In this document: positions 1-9,000 of the stretch, in pieces
Layout: the number at the start of each line of letters is the position of its first letter
Numbering within the stretch: position 1 is the first letter of the stretch
Source of the DNA: Viridibacillus arvi
Lineage (GTDB): Bacteria; Bacillota; Bacilli; Bacillales_A; Planococcaceae
Assembly (NCBI RefSeq): GCF_001274945.1
Contig: NZ_LILB01000008.1
Span: 327,357 to 391,356 of the forward strand
Direction: 5' to 3'
DNA length: 64,000 bases
The notes under the pieces: generated by a model
Databases searched by the model: none
What the model saw: only the letters and a program-made list of their open reading frames with translations
Told to the model about the DNA's origin: nothing
Program-made: the position numbers and the translations under genes

Positions 1-288
1 ATTTTAGTATTTTTACTCCGTACTTTTCAAGCCTATCTTCATGCACAACACAGTCTGTAATAAATTTATTCACATTATTTAATTCCACTCATCATAAGTT
101 TTCCATTTTAAAGAAACTTATTTTCACAATAAATTTATTAGTTCACTAAACACATATACCTAAATTATACCATTATATATATATTCAGGGTAAATATTAG
201 AACGTAAATGCCTTATCTGGTAAAATAATAATAACTAGTTGTGCAGGTTGGACGGTTGGTCACTTCCAAGGGATTGGAGGTGATACTA
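1..288. other. Intergenic, no gene recognised
   Basis: AT-rich sequence with no supported coding region or RNA structure. The last 50 bases must hold the leader and promoter of the small peptide gene that follows, but I cannot assign a clear promoter. The gene that would normally lie upstream is outside the window. Confidence 0.5.
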
Positions 289-396
289 TTGACAACTTTC
301 GAAATAATAAGCTTATTGATTCAACTTTCAGTTGGATGGATAGCATTCCTTTCAGTTTTGTTGTCGGTACTCTTTTTTCTATTAAAAAAGAAATAA
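289..396 (+). CDS. Putative Hol-Tox / type I toxin-like small hydrophobic peptide
   Basis: A 35-residue peptide starting at TTG (289), with GGAGGTGAT at 276-284 as ribosome binding site. It begins MTTFEIISLLIQL, continues through a single hydrophobic segment (about residues 6-31) and ends in LLKKKK-like basic residues (FFLLKKK). A short acidic N-terminus, one membrane helix and a lysine-rich tail are the hallmarks of the putative holin-like toxin (Hol-Tox) family, which resembles type I toxin peptides. An in-frame GTG at 280 overlaps the ribosome binding site and is unlikely as the start. The stop codon lies inside an inverted repeat (392-401 with 419-428), and a strong terminator follows. 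This arrangement is common for type I toxin mRNAs. No antisense RNA can be demonstrated from sequence alone. Confidence 0.6.
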   Translation: MTTFEIISLLIQLSVGWIAFLSVLLSVLFFLLKKK

Positions 397-428
397 CCGT
401 CCCCTCCACATAAGGTTTGACGGTTATT
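392..428 (+). repeat. Inverted repeat around toxin-like stop codon
   Basis: AATAACCGTC at 392-401 is exactly complementary to GACGGTTATT at 419-428, with a 17-base loop. The stem contains the stop codon of the small peptide gene. Such a structure could stabilise the mRNA or be the target of an antisense RNA; that role is inference. Confidence 0.6.
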
Positions 429-471
429 ATTGACCTCGGACCAACCGCTTCATCTGCGGTTACTAGCCACT

Positions 472-503
472 AGACTGAACGTTCGCAGCGTTCAGTCTTT
501 TTA
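472..503 (+). terminator. Rho-independent terminator
   Basis: The 10-bp stem AGACTGAACG (472-481) / CGTTCAGTCT (489-498) has a 7-base loop and is followed by a T-run. It closes the transcript of the small hydrophobic peptide gene. About 80 bases with further short inverted sequences lie between the stop codon and this hairpin. Confidence 0.8.
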
Positions 504-584
504 TATTATGTTTTACTATCGTATTAATACAAATTAAATCTCTACAAAGGTCATTCCTCAGTTTACTTCTACAGAGACTGACAT

Positions 585-1847
585 CTACTCATTTATAAAT
601 TCTTTAATCGCCTCAACTAATTCTTTAGATAACGGAAGTGTCGGATCAGAATAAGTAGCCATATTTCCTTGTATCTCCTCTGGTGCATCTTTTAGAATAT
701 GATTCATCTTGCTTACAATCATCAGTTTAGCCTCTTCGTTATTGGCCTTTAATATTTTCGCATCACTTACTGGAACTTGAATATCGTGTGCTCCTTGAAT
801 AATTAAGACAGGTGCTGTTACTTTTTGAATACTCTTAGCTGGATCATACTTTAGCCAAGACATAAGATACGGCTGAACAGAAGGTCTAAATAGTGATTGT
901 AATTCTGTTGATATGGTTGCTACAGGTTTACCTTCTTTTAATGATGCTAAGATTTCAGTAGATTCTTTTGTAAGATCCGATGTTAATTTGCCTTCTAATT
1001 GTTCAAGTAATATCTCATCTGCTGGACGTCCTGCACCTGCTATCGAAGTAAATGAAGCAATGTTACTATTCTGTGCTGCTAACATGCCAATTAATGAGCC
1101 CTCACTATGACCAATAATATGAATACTTTTAAATTTATTTTCTGATATTGCGTATTTAATAACTTGGTTAACGTCTTCTACATATTTTTCTATTGATAAA
1201 TCTTCTTCTTTTGTTGTTAATGGAGCATTATCACCAATTCCCCTTTTGTCATAACGAATTGATGCAATCCCTTGATTAGCTAGGTCTTCAGCTAGCATTT
1301 TCAAGCTATTATTTTTGCCAGCGCCTATAGTATTTCCATCTTTGTCGGTCGGGCCAGACCCTGCTATTATAATCGCCAATGGATATGAGCCTTCCTTTTC
1401 AGGATGTTGCAAAGCTGCCTTTAGATTCCCTCCATTAACTGGGATATTAATGGATTCATAACTCGCCTTCTCTTCTTTGTAAGGAGTTAATTTAATAGGT
1501 AGTGTATTGCCATTTTGCTTAAATGTTCCTGTTATCAAATTACCTTGTAACTTACCGTCTATTACGATATTCGAACCTTGTAAATCAATTGTAATCACAA
1601 CTTTATTGCCGTCATATGAAACTTCTTTAAATGGATAGTCCTTTACCCCTTGAGCCGGTACTGATAAAGTGCCACTTTTCTCTTTAAGCGATAAAACTAT
1701 TTCTAATGGTGATTGCGGAAGATCAATATTCCCTTGCCATTGTCCTAACATATCATCATTCACACCTTTCTTAACCTCTGGACTTTCTTCCTTAGAACAA
1801 GCTACTAAAAACACCAGCACGCAAAGCCAAATTACATATTTTTTCAT
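585..1847 (-). CDS. Alpha/beta hydrolase lipoprotein
   Basis: A 420-residue lipoprotein. The signal peptide ends in LVFLVACS, with the lipobox cysteine at residue 17, so the protein should be anchored to the outer face of the membrane. Residues about 30-125 form a beta-rich N-terminal domain of the type often fused to hydrolases. Residues about 130-420 are an alpha/beta hydrolase with an oxyanion-region GSGPTDKDG and the nucleophile elbow GHSEG (Ser248). A late Asp lies in GAHDIQVP and a late His in MNHILK, giving a complete catalytic triad. The ATG is preceded by AAAGGAGTT. The protein is probably an extracytoplasmic esterase or peptidase-like hydrolase; the substrate is unknown. The gene stands alone, divergent from the next lipoprotein gene. 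Confidence 0.85.
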   Translation of the reverse strand: MKKYVIWLCVLVFLVACSKEESPEVKKGVNDDMLGQWQGNIDLPQSPLEIVLSLKEKSGTLSVPAQGVKDYPFKEVSYDGNKVVITIDLQGSNIVIDGKLQGNLITGTFKQNGNTLPIKLTPYKEEKASYESINIPVNGGNLKAALQHPEKEGSYPLAIIIAGSGPTDKDGNTIGAGKNNSLKMLAEDLANQGIASIRYDKRGIGDNAPLTTKEEDLSIEKYVEDVNQVIKYAISENKFKSIHIIGHSEGSLIGMLAAQNSNIASFTSIAGAGRPADEILLEQLEGKLTSDLTKESTEILASLKEGKPVATISTELQSLFRPSVQPYLMSWLKYDPAKSIQKVTAPVLIIQGAHDIQVPVSDAKILKANNEEAKLMIVSKMNHILKDAPEEIQGNMATYSDPTLPLSKELVEAIKEFINE

Positions 1848-2120
1848 TTATAAACTCCTTTTCTACCTGGTTCAAATAATAAATACGTATACTATACCTT
1901 TGTTCAATCTGTTCTATCTTTAGTATCACAAATACAACTGGTAATTTCAAATGTTTTATGGAAATATTATGGAATTCATGTTTTTACAAGTGTAATTGAT
2001 TTGATCAAATAATCTGAGATTGCTTTATGTTAAGTGAATTTTTATTTCAAGATGAATAACATAAATATATCCTTACTTACAGAAAAACACCTGTGTAGGC
2101 GAAGAAAAGAGGTTTTTTTA

Positions 2121-2684
2121 ATGAAATTAAAATGGATTCCTATAGTATTAGGGACAGCATTACTAGTGGGTTGTGGAAGCGATACAGAAGCACTAGAAAA
2201 GAAAGTGAATACACTTCAAAGAGAAAACAATACACTTAAACAACAACTTGAAACAATAGAAAAAGAAATGACATCTATAACTGCAAAAATCGACTCAGAA
2301 GATTCATCAAAACCGTTGGAAAATGAAAGCGATCTTTCGAAATTAGACTCTGAAGTTACAGATTTAATTACTTCATATGAGGATGCGGTTAATGCAACAG
2401 ATGTAGATGCCTTGCAAAAACTATTTACAGAAGACGTTACGATCAAAAAAAATAACAAACAAGTTGAATTAATTAAGGATGGTCAAAGTCCTATACCAAT
2501 CGTTTCAGAAATCAATTCAAACGTTATTTATGAAGTTCATATAGAATGGTTTAATTATGATGGCAAAGGGAGCTATTGGATACGTACATTGCTAATCAAA
2601 GAAAATGAAGATTCTGGTGCTGAAGTTTATTTCACAATTATCAAAACAAGCAATGGATTTAAAATTTCGGCTATTGAAAGCTAA
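2121..2684 (+). CDS. Lipoprotein with coiled coil and NTF2/SnoaL-like domain
   Basis: A 187-residue protein read from the ATG at 2121, which has AAAGAGGT 7 bases upstream; an in-frame upstream extension from 2034 lacks a ribosome binding site and would bury the signal peptide. The lipobox ALLVGCGS gives a lipidated Cys near residue 16. Residues about 22-50 have leucine-spaced heptads typical of a coiled coil. The C-terminal 110 residues (DLITSYEDAVNATDVDALQKLF onward) resemble the start of SnoaL/NTF2-like folds, which are often ligand-binding or catalytic. No specific function can be assigned. The gene is monocistronic with its own terminator. Confidence 0.7.
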   Translation: MKLKWIPIVLGTALLVGCGSDTEALEKKVNTLQRENNTLKQQLETIEKEMTSITAKIDSEDSSKPLENESDLSKLDSEVTDLITSYEDAVNATDVDALQKLFTEDVTIKKNNKQVELIKDGQSPIPIVSEINSNVIYEVHIEWFNYDGKGSYWIRTLLIKENEDSGAEVYFTIIKTSNGFKISAIES

Positions 2685-2699
2685 TTCATAATTTATATT

Positions 2700-2741
2700 A
2701 AAAAGGATGTTTATTGTTGTGAAGATAAACATCCTTTTTTG
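2700..2741 (+). terminator. Rho-independent terminator
   Basis: AAAAAGGATGTTTA pairs with TAAACATCCTTTTTT about 16 bases after the stop of the lipoprotein gene. The long stem and T-run make this a clear intrinsic terminator. Confidence 0.85.
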
Positions 2742-2828
2742 TATTCATTTCTTCAGTGCTATATAGGTTATGGAATTAACTTCCACATTATTCATCTAAG
2801 ACATTTACCTCGCCATCATTCAGATACA

Positions 2829-2857
2829 AAAAAAAGTCTTCCAATCGGAAGACTTTG
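2829..2857 (-). terminator. Terminator of small membrane protein gene
   Basis: The perfect stem AAAGTCTTCC / GGAAGACTTT has a 4-base loop. Read on the minus strand it is followed by a long T-run, just past the stop codon at 2865. Confidence 0.8.
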
Positions 2858-2864
2858 AAATAAT

Positions 2865-3059
2865 TTATGAGTTCGGTATAACTAAAAAAATGGATGGTAT
2901 GAAAGAAATGCCAAAAAATAAAATGTACCATAAAGACATACGTCGTAACGAAAATTGACGTTGTTTCTTCTGTGCATAGAAAATGTCCGTAAAAATAGCA
3001 ACGACGAGTGGAATACTCATACATGCAATAGCGATTAAAATCACATCTGTAAAGTTCAT
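2865..3059 (-). CDS. Small two-helix membrane protein, function unknown
   Basis: A 64-residue protein starting MNFTDVILIAIACM. The ATG at 3059 is preceded by GGGGGATGCACA, a usable ribosome binding site; longer in-frame versions (to 3080) include the ribosome binding site and are less likely. Two hydrophobic stretches (about residues 5-25 and 43-60) are separated by a basic loop rich in K, Q and R, suggesting a hairpin membrane protein. A strong terminator lies immediately downstream, which supports a real transcription unit. I do not recognise a family. Confidence 0.55.
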   Translation of the reverse strand: MNFTDVILIAIACMSIPLVVAIFTDIFYAQKKQRQFSLRRMSLWYILFFGISFIPSIFLVIPNS

Positions 3060-3190
3060 TGTGCATCCCCCAATTTTCAAACATATTAATTATAAATGTG
3101 ACGAAAATGTGTCTTAATTTATTGTACACAATTTCGTCACAAATTGTCAATGAATTTTACCATACTTTTCTAACTTTCTTTATTTGACCC

Positions 3191-3238
3191 AAAAAAAGAA
3201 GGCAGAACCAGATCTATCTCCTGAGGTTCTACCTTCTT
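3191..3238 (-). terminator. Terminator of aminotransferase gene
   Basis: GAAGGCAGAACC (3198-3209) pairs with GGTTCTACCTTC (3225-3236) with one mismatch. The seven A residues at 3191-3197 give a T-run on the minus strand. It lies 45 bases past the stop of the aminotransferase gene. Confidence 0.85.
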
Positions 3239-3282
3239 CTATTCATCTAATACTAATTGCCTAATTGAAATTCTTGTTTTCT

Positions 3283-4458
3283 TTATAAAACGGAAGCCAG
3301 TCTTTTGATACCTTCCTCAATTGTTTCTGGATCAGAATTCGTATAATTAAGGCGCAAAGTTCCTGCTCCTTTAATATTCGTATAGAACGGATCTCCAGGG
3401 ACGAAAGCCACTTTCTTCTCAGTTGCTCGTTTAAAGACTTCTACTGAAGAGACTCCTTCTCCCAAATCTGCCCATAAAAACATACCGCCTTCTGGTTTTG
3501 TAAACGTAACATGCGCTGGTAAATATTTTTCCATCGCCGATATCATTGCATCACACTGTTGTTTATATAGTGCTGTAATTTTACTAATGTGCGCTTCATA
3601 ATCATTATTCGCTAAATAATCATAAATAGCATATTGTGCAAGTACATTCGTATGTAAATCAGACGATTGTTTTGCTCCGATTAAATGGCCCATTAGCTCC
3701 TTATTTTTTGTACATAAATAACCAATACGCATTCCTGGTGATAAAGTTTTAGAGAAAGAACCAAATAGTACACTATTTTCGGATTTTCCACCTGCAATGT
3801 AAGGTAATGATTCTCCTTCAAAGCGAAGTTCTCCATAGGGATCGTCTTCAATTAAAACTGTGTTCGTCTTCTTAATGATTTCAAAAATAGCTTCACGTTT
3901 CTCTTTTGAGTAAGTTAAGCCTGTGGGATTTTGGAAATTAGGGACTGTATACAATAATTTTACATCATTATTTTGTAAAGTTGCTTCAAGCTCTTCTAAA
4001 TTTAAACCGTCATCTTCAAGGCTGATTGGTAAAAACTCGGGTTCAAAAAGTGCAAATGTTTGAATAGCAGCCAGATAACACGGGCTTTCTACAGCTACTT
4101 TATCCCCCTTATTTACTAAAGCCTTCCCCATTAAATCTAGTCCTTGTTGAGAACCTGTTGTAATTAAAATATCATCTGCTGTAACATCCATACCAAATCG
4201 TTTTTTATAACGGTCTGCAATCCATTGGCGTAATGGTAAATAGCCTTGAGTCCCTGAATACTGGAATACCTTGTCGCCAGAATTTTGTAAAACGCGATTA
4301 ATCGATTCTTGGAACTCTTTCATTGGAAATGAAATAGGGTTTGGTAACCCTCCTGCAAATGAAATAATATCTTCCACCTCAGTCAAACTTAAAATATCTT
4401 TTATAAAAGAACTATCTGCTTGTAAAACTCTATCTGAAAAAATTTGCACCATCATCAA
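3283..4458 (-). CDS. PLP-dependent aminotransferase, LysN/2-aminoadipate type
   Basis: A 391-residue fold-type I aminotransferase of the class I/II subgroup related to LysN (2-aminoadipate transaminase) and to the catalytic half of MocR regulators, without a GntR domain. Visible residues include SGTQGYLPLR near 68-77, the NPTG motif (Asn177), the pyridine-nitrogen Asp206 in EDDPYGE and the Schiff-base Lys237 in SFSKTLSPGMRIGY. A conserved Arg near the C-terminus (LRLNYT) would bind the substrate carboxylate. Cytoplasmic. The ATG is preceded by AGAAGGAG; three Met codons in a row make the exact start uncertain by two residues. The substrate is probably an aromatic, branched-chain or aminoadipate-type amino acid. 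Monocistronic. Confidence 0.85.
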   Translation of the reverse strand: MMMVQIFSDRVLQADSSFIKDILSLTEVEDIISFAGGLPNPISFPMKEFQESINRVLQNSGDKVFQYSGTQGYLPLRQWIADRYKKRFGMDVTADDILITTGSQQGLDLMGKALVNKGDKVAVESPCYLAAIQTFALFEPEFLPISLEDDGLNLEELEATLQNNDVKLLYTVPNFQNPTGLTYSKEKREAIFEIIKKTNTVLIEDDPYGELRFEGESLPYIAGGKSENSVLFGSFSKTLSPGMRIGYLCTKNKELMGHLIGAKQSSDLHTNVLAQYAIYDYLANNDYEAHISKITALYKQQCDAMISAMEKYLPAHVTFTKPEGGMFLWADLGEGVSSVEVFKRATEKKVAFVPGDPFYTNIKGAGTLRLNYTNSDPETIEEGIKRLASVL

Positions 4459-4705
4459 TTCTCCTTCTAAACTACTTCTACTATATTCCGTTTATATTTT
4501 TATATTATTATAGCAAATCACATAACATTGTGAATTGTCAATATTTTCTCATGAATTAAGTTGGATTTACAGATTAATTAGATTGGATGCTTTGTACTTG
4601 TAGATTAACAGGAGCTGTGGAATTCTATTTTATTATCATAATTTGCTTACTTGTGATCACTTTTAACTGACTGGTGCTCTTATTTAATCTTATCGGGGTT
4701 TTTTT

Positions 4706-4843
4706 GACTCACTCGGGCTCTCTTTTAACCTACTCACTCTCTCTTTTGGCTCACTCGGGCTCCCTTTTAACCTACTCACTCTCTCTTTTGACTCACTCGG
4801 GCTCCCTTTTAACCTACTCGCTCCCTCTTCTGATTCACTCATT
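4706..4843. repeat. 42-bp tandem direct repeat, about 3.3 copies
   Basis: Near-identical 42-bp units start at 4706, 4748 and 4790, and a partial, diverged fourth starts at 4832. Each begins GACTCACTCGGGCTC or a one-base variant and ends CTCTCTCTTTT or close. Each unit is itself two related 21-bp halves (first half with CACTCGGGCTCCCTTTT, second with CTACTCACTCTCTCTTTT), so the true period is 21. Degenerate versions may extend upstream to about 4650. The plus frame through the array is open but has an upstream stop and no start codon, so this is probably non-coding. Confidence 0.9.
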
Positions 4844-4854
4844 CTAATTCCAAA

Positions 4855-4884
4855 ACAAAAAGCATCTCATAAGAGATGCTTTTT
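4855..4884. terminator. Bidirectional terminator
   Basis: AAAAGCATCTC / GAGATGCTTTT has a short loop and is flanked by A-runs on the left and T-runs on the right. It serves the radical SAM gene on the minus strand and could stop plus-strand readthrough as well. Confidence 0.8.
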
Positions 4885-4940
4885 TATATTGCCTGTAGCT
4901 GACATGACATAAACTTAAAATCGTTTGAAGCTAATTGCTC

Positions 4941-5816
4941 TTACATTCCAAATTTTTGTCTAAAGCCGCACTTCCTGCATAATTCTTCAACTGCTTCTCT
5001 TCTAGTGAATCCATCAAAGAGATTATTGGCTCTCTCGCTTTCTACAATTTCAGAGAATGGTGTGTTATTAATATTCCCTAGATTTATGACGCCTTCTCCA
5101 TCTAGGCAACATGGGACAACTGTACCGTCAACAAGAATTGCTGCTTGACTGCGAAGTGCATGACAAAATCCTTTTCCTTCATCCTCAGGGGCTTGCAAGC
5201 TCGGCCATTGAAATTCATGATCTTGGTTTAAATAAACACGATCCGTAATTTTAACACCTTTTCCCGGTTGTACTTTTTCTTCAATCTTAAAGTCTAAGTT
5301 ATATTCCTGCTCTAATATATCTAACGTTTCACGGTTTCTTCTCTTCTCTAAATCTGTAACCTGATCTTTTTGTAGGTTCCATAATCGGTACGATATGATA
5401 ATGTTATGTTCCGCCGCATCACGCACAAATTCAAGAATATCTCCTAAATATTTTTCACGATTCTCTGACCCCTCATGTCCATCAAAGCTATGTAATGAGA
5501 AGTTGATTTGGCGTAGCGCAGGCTTTCCTAATAATTTCTCTCGATTCTTTTTAATCAATGTTCCATTAGTCGTGATATTCACTTTAAATCCTTTAGCATG
5601 TGCTGCGTCAAGTAATTGGTCAATTTTATTATGTAAAAGAGGTTCTCCTTTCACATGTAGGTAAATATATTTCGTATGCGGTCTAATCTGATCAAGTATA
5701 TTGTTAAACGCATCTAGTTTGATTATATTCGCCTTACGACTCGTAGGTGGACAGAAGCTACACGCAAGATTACAGACGCTTGTAATTTCAACATAAACTT
5801 TTTTAAATGTTTTCAA
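4941..5816 (-). CDS. Radical SAM/SPASM domain protein
   Basis: A 291-residue protein with the radical SAM cluster motif CNLACSFC (Cys15, Cys19, Cys22) that binds the [4Fe-4S] cluster. It has a KGEPLL segment matching the SAM-binding GGE-type motif and a TTNGTL strand. The C-terminal 80 residues hold a SPASM-like cysteine set (GFCHAL, CCLDG, LCRKC) for auxiliary Fe-S clusters, with the usual NLGN sequence after CCLDG. Such proteins modify peptides, proteins or small molecules; no precursor peptide gene is recognisable nearby. The start is a TTG (5816) behind a weak GGTGAA. The neighbours are a subtilase gene upstream and the 42-bp repeat array downstream. The substrate is unknown. Confidence 0.85.
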   Translation of the reverse strand: MKTFKKVYVEITSVCNLACSFCPPTSRKANIIKLDAFNNILDQIRPHTKYIYLHVKGEPLLHNKIDQLLDAAHAKGFKVNITTNGTLIKKNREKLLGKPALRQINFSLHSFDGHEGSENREKYLGDILEFVRDAAEHNIIISYRLWNLQKDQVTDLEKRRNRETLDILEQEYNLDFKIEEKVQPGKGVKITDRVYLNQDHEFQWPSLQAPEDEGKGFCHALRSQAAILVDGTVVPCCLDGEGVINLGNINNTPFSEIVESERANNLFDGFTRREAVEELCRKCGFRQKFGM

Positions 5817-5966
5817 TTATAATTCACCATTCCCGTTCTCTGTATATTCCATGACTATAGTTATTGTAATCAAATTCGATGATACTGAACAGTCTTTCAA
5901 CAATAGAGTTGGAGTGTATGCATACCTTTTCTATTCTATAACGATTTTTGTTGCAGCAATAACATA

Positions 5967-6014
5967 AAAAGATACCTCCCAAAAGCCGCTTGGTAACGGC
6001 ATTCGGAGGCATCA
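5967..6014 (-). terminator. Terminator of subtilase gene
   Basis: Read on the minus strand, GCCTCC-N2-ATGCCG pairs with CGGC-TTTT-GGGAGGT, followed by ATCTTTTTATG. The hairpin lies 16 bases past the stop of the large protease gene. A short open frame across it (5824-6015) is therefore not treated as a gene. Confidence 0.65.
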
Positions 6015-6029
6015 TTTCATTTCATTTTC

Positions 6030-9000
6030 TTACTTTACTTTCAAAGATAATGTGTACGGATCAATTGACGCACGTCCTTGACCATCTCGAACCTTCACAT
6101 AATAAGTTCCTTTGGTCATATTTAAGGATAGAATTTCCTTATCCCCTTGCCCATAAATATCCGATTTAGCTACTCTTTTGCCATTACGATAGACTTCAAT
6201 CACACCATCTAGCTCTTGGCTAGCATCGAGTGTCAACGTCACTTGTTCTGTTTTAGTTGGTTGATAAATATACCAATCTTCATCACCATCTTCATATCCT
6301 GTATTAAAGTATCCTGTCGTTGAATATAATTTGCTACTTTTCTTCTGTAGCTTGATAGGCTTAGAAGGTTTGTTATTTTTCACTTTAGATCCGGCATCTT
6401 CATCTTTTTTATTCACTGAGTCTACTTTTAGTTGATATGGCCATAAAGAAATTGCTGAACTTGAGTCAACTAAACCTAATACTGTGATAAAATATGATTT
6501 ACCTTTTTTTGCTTCAAAAGAGCCTGTTGTCGTTCCATCTGCAGTATTTTTTAATAGGTATGTTCTATATTCCATATCTTTATCATCTATTTTATGATTT
6601 TTGTTAACGTCCTCTGTAATTTCCATGAGGCCTAAATATGGGCTCAACAACTCTTTTGGATACTTAGCTTTAAGCTTAGAAGTCAGTGGTGTACGGGAGA
6701 ATTTCACTCCGTATATTGCTTTTTCTTTTGCAGTGAAATAATAAGTATCAATATCATTCGCTGTAGAGAAATTTGCCGTCACACCAGAAGCCGGAAAATC
6801 TTTTGCTTGCTCTGGGTGGTTATTTTCTTCATAGCTATCACCGGTGTCTTTAACGACAAGTTTAGAAGTTACTTGATACCCATCATACGGAATTTGATAC
6901 GTATTATAGTTTGGATTGATGGATAAGTAATACGTTTTATCTGCTTTTAAACTAGCGAAAAATTTCCCTTTGACCCAATCATCATATGAAGACCAGTCCT
7001 CATTAGTTGAGACAAGAGATAAGAGTTGAAATTCCTTACCATTCTCATCTTTATCTATTATTACCTCATACAATCCTAGATTTGGAATATTCTCTTTTGG
7101 TGTTGGTAATTGGAACTGATAAATGCCCGCACTTGAAGTGTTAAATTTATACCAGTCTTGGTCCATTGTATTTTGTAGATAGCCTTGAATGGTTCCACCT
7201 AATTCGTATGGTATTGCTACCGATTCCAACAGATTAATTCGTTCTGAGTCATCTTCTGTTAATACATTCATCATTGTGGAATCATCCATAGAACTATAGT
7301 GGTCTTCATCTTCTGGAATAATCTTTCCGACTAGGCTCACGCTATATGGGAGTGCAGACCCCGCAGGTTCTTTTTCTTCCATGCCTCCAACCAATCCTAA
7401 TAGTAACTGTTCTAAAGTAACGTAACCAAAAGTTCCTTTATTTGTTACTTTTAAATAATATTCTTTTTCAGGTTCAGTTTGGAATAATAGCGTTTCACCT
7501 TCTCCTATACCATGCGTATTACTTGTATATAAAGCTGGCATATCTTCTGTGCCTAATTCTTCAGATGTTGCTGGGAATAACTGCTCCTTTTCATATACAG
7601 CAGCACTTATATCTACTCCCGGTATACCTGTAACATCAAATTTCATAAATTGCGCTTCTTTTGATGTAAAGTGGAAGTAATCTGTATCGCCATTTTCACC
7701 AGCCATATAAAGGTTATCTTGGTTAAATGGCCATTTATCTATTTTAATTGGGTTTTCTAATGTAGACTCAGTTTTTGGAATTTGAGATACCTTATCTACA
7801 ATTAATGTGAAACTAGATTGATTCTGACCTGAGACATCAAAATTACCATTCACATCTTTTACACCAATCGCTAATGTTCCACTAAACGGTGCTTGAATTA
7901 GCTTTCCTTCCGTTTTTCCTTCCGTCACATCGTTAACATCCATAAGTTGCTTTTGATTATTACCATAAAAATGAATACTCATTTTATAATCATATTGCTT
8001 TGCAGCAATCAATGAAGTTTGAATGTATTCTCCCTTTTCTACAGGAATTTTAACCCACTTTTGTTCTGAAGGCTTTGTAAAAGAATGCTTCACTTTTGCA
8101 GGAATTGAAATCTGCTCAGCATTCTTTATAATTTCTTTTTCGCCCCACTTCTCTTTCACTAGAGAAGGAATCTTTTTCACATCAAATTTCATTGCAGCAA
8201 CTGGGTTGATAAGGCCATTCCCATATTTATGATCAAACCCTTTGTCTCCTAAATCTGTCGCTGTTTTTTCTAAAATATATTCTACTTCAGCCGGCTTTAA
8301 ATTTGGATATTTAGACAACAGCAATGCTGCTGTTCCAGCAACTACAGGGGAAGCCATAGATGTTCCACTTAAATTCGCAAAAGTTGATCCCTTTTGTGTA
8401 TCATAAAAAGGTGCATAAATATTTTCACCAGGTGCTACCACATCAGTAGACGCACCGTAAGATGAAAATTCACTTAATTTTTTTTCGTTATTAATAGAGC
8501 CTACGCTAATTACCCCTTCATACTTGGCAGGATAAATTGGCATATCAGATCCTTGATTCCCCGCTGCTGCAACGACAACAACACCACTATTAATCGCCTT
8601 TGCCACAGCCTCTTCTAGAACGGTAGATGGCATTGAGCCCTGCAAGCTCATGTTAATGACGTCTGCTCCTTGATCTACAGCTTTTAATATAGCATTTGCA
8701 ATTGTGTAGTCGAATGTCCACATATCTCCGTCAAAGATATCATAAGAAAGAATCTTCACATTTGGATTTATGCCATAGCCACCGATACCGTTATCCTTTT
8801 TAGCAGCAATAATGCCAGCCACGTGAGTTCCATGTATGTCAGTAGTTGCCGGATTCATCGGATTCATAATGTTTGTACTTGAAAGAATAGACCCTTTTAA
8901 CTCCGGGTGATTACGGTCAATTCCCGTATCAATAACCGCTACCTTTACTTGATTTTTCCCAGCCAACTTTTGGGCATCTGCTGTTTTTAGTATGCTATGC

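Noticed and set aside
2034..2120. 29-residue upstream extension of the coiled-coil lipoprotein
   Set aside because: It would place a basic stretch before the signal peptide and lacks a ribosome binding site, while AGAGGT precedes the internal ATG.
2788..3150. 120-codon minus-strand frame
   Set aside because: It is an antiphase overlap of the 64-residue membrane protein gene and runs through its terminator; the shorter gene has the ribosome binding site.
4706..4843. CRISPR-like array
   Set aside because: The units are contiguous with no unique spacers and there are no cas genes, so it is a simple tandem repeat.
4691..4917. Plus-strand open frame through the 42-bp repeat
   Set aside because: It is preceded by a stop, has no start codon or ribosome binding site, and runs through a terminator hairpin.
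5824..6015. 63-codon minus-strand frame between subtilase and radical SAM genes
   Set aside because: It begins inside the subtilase terminator, has no ribosome binding site and has an unlikely composition.
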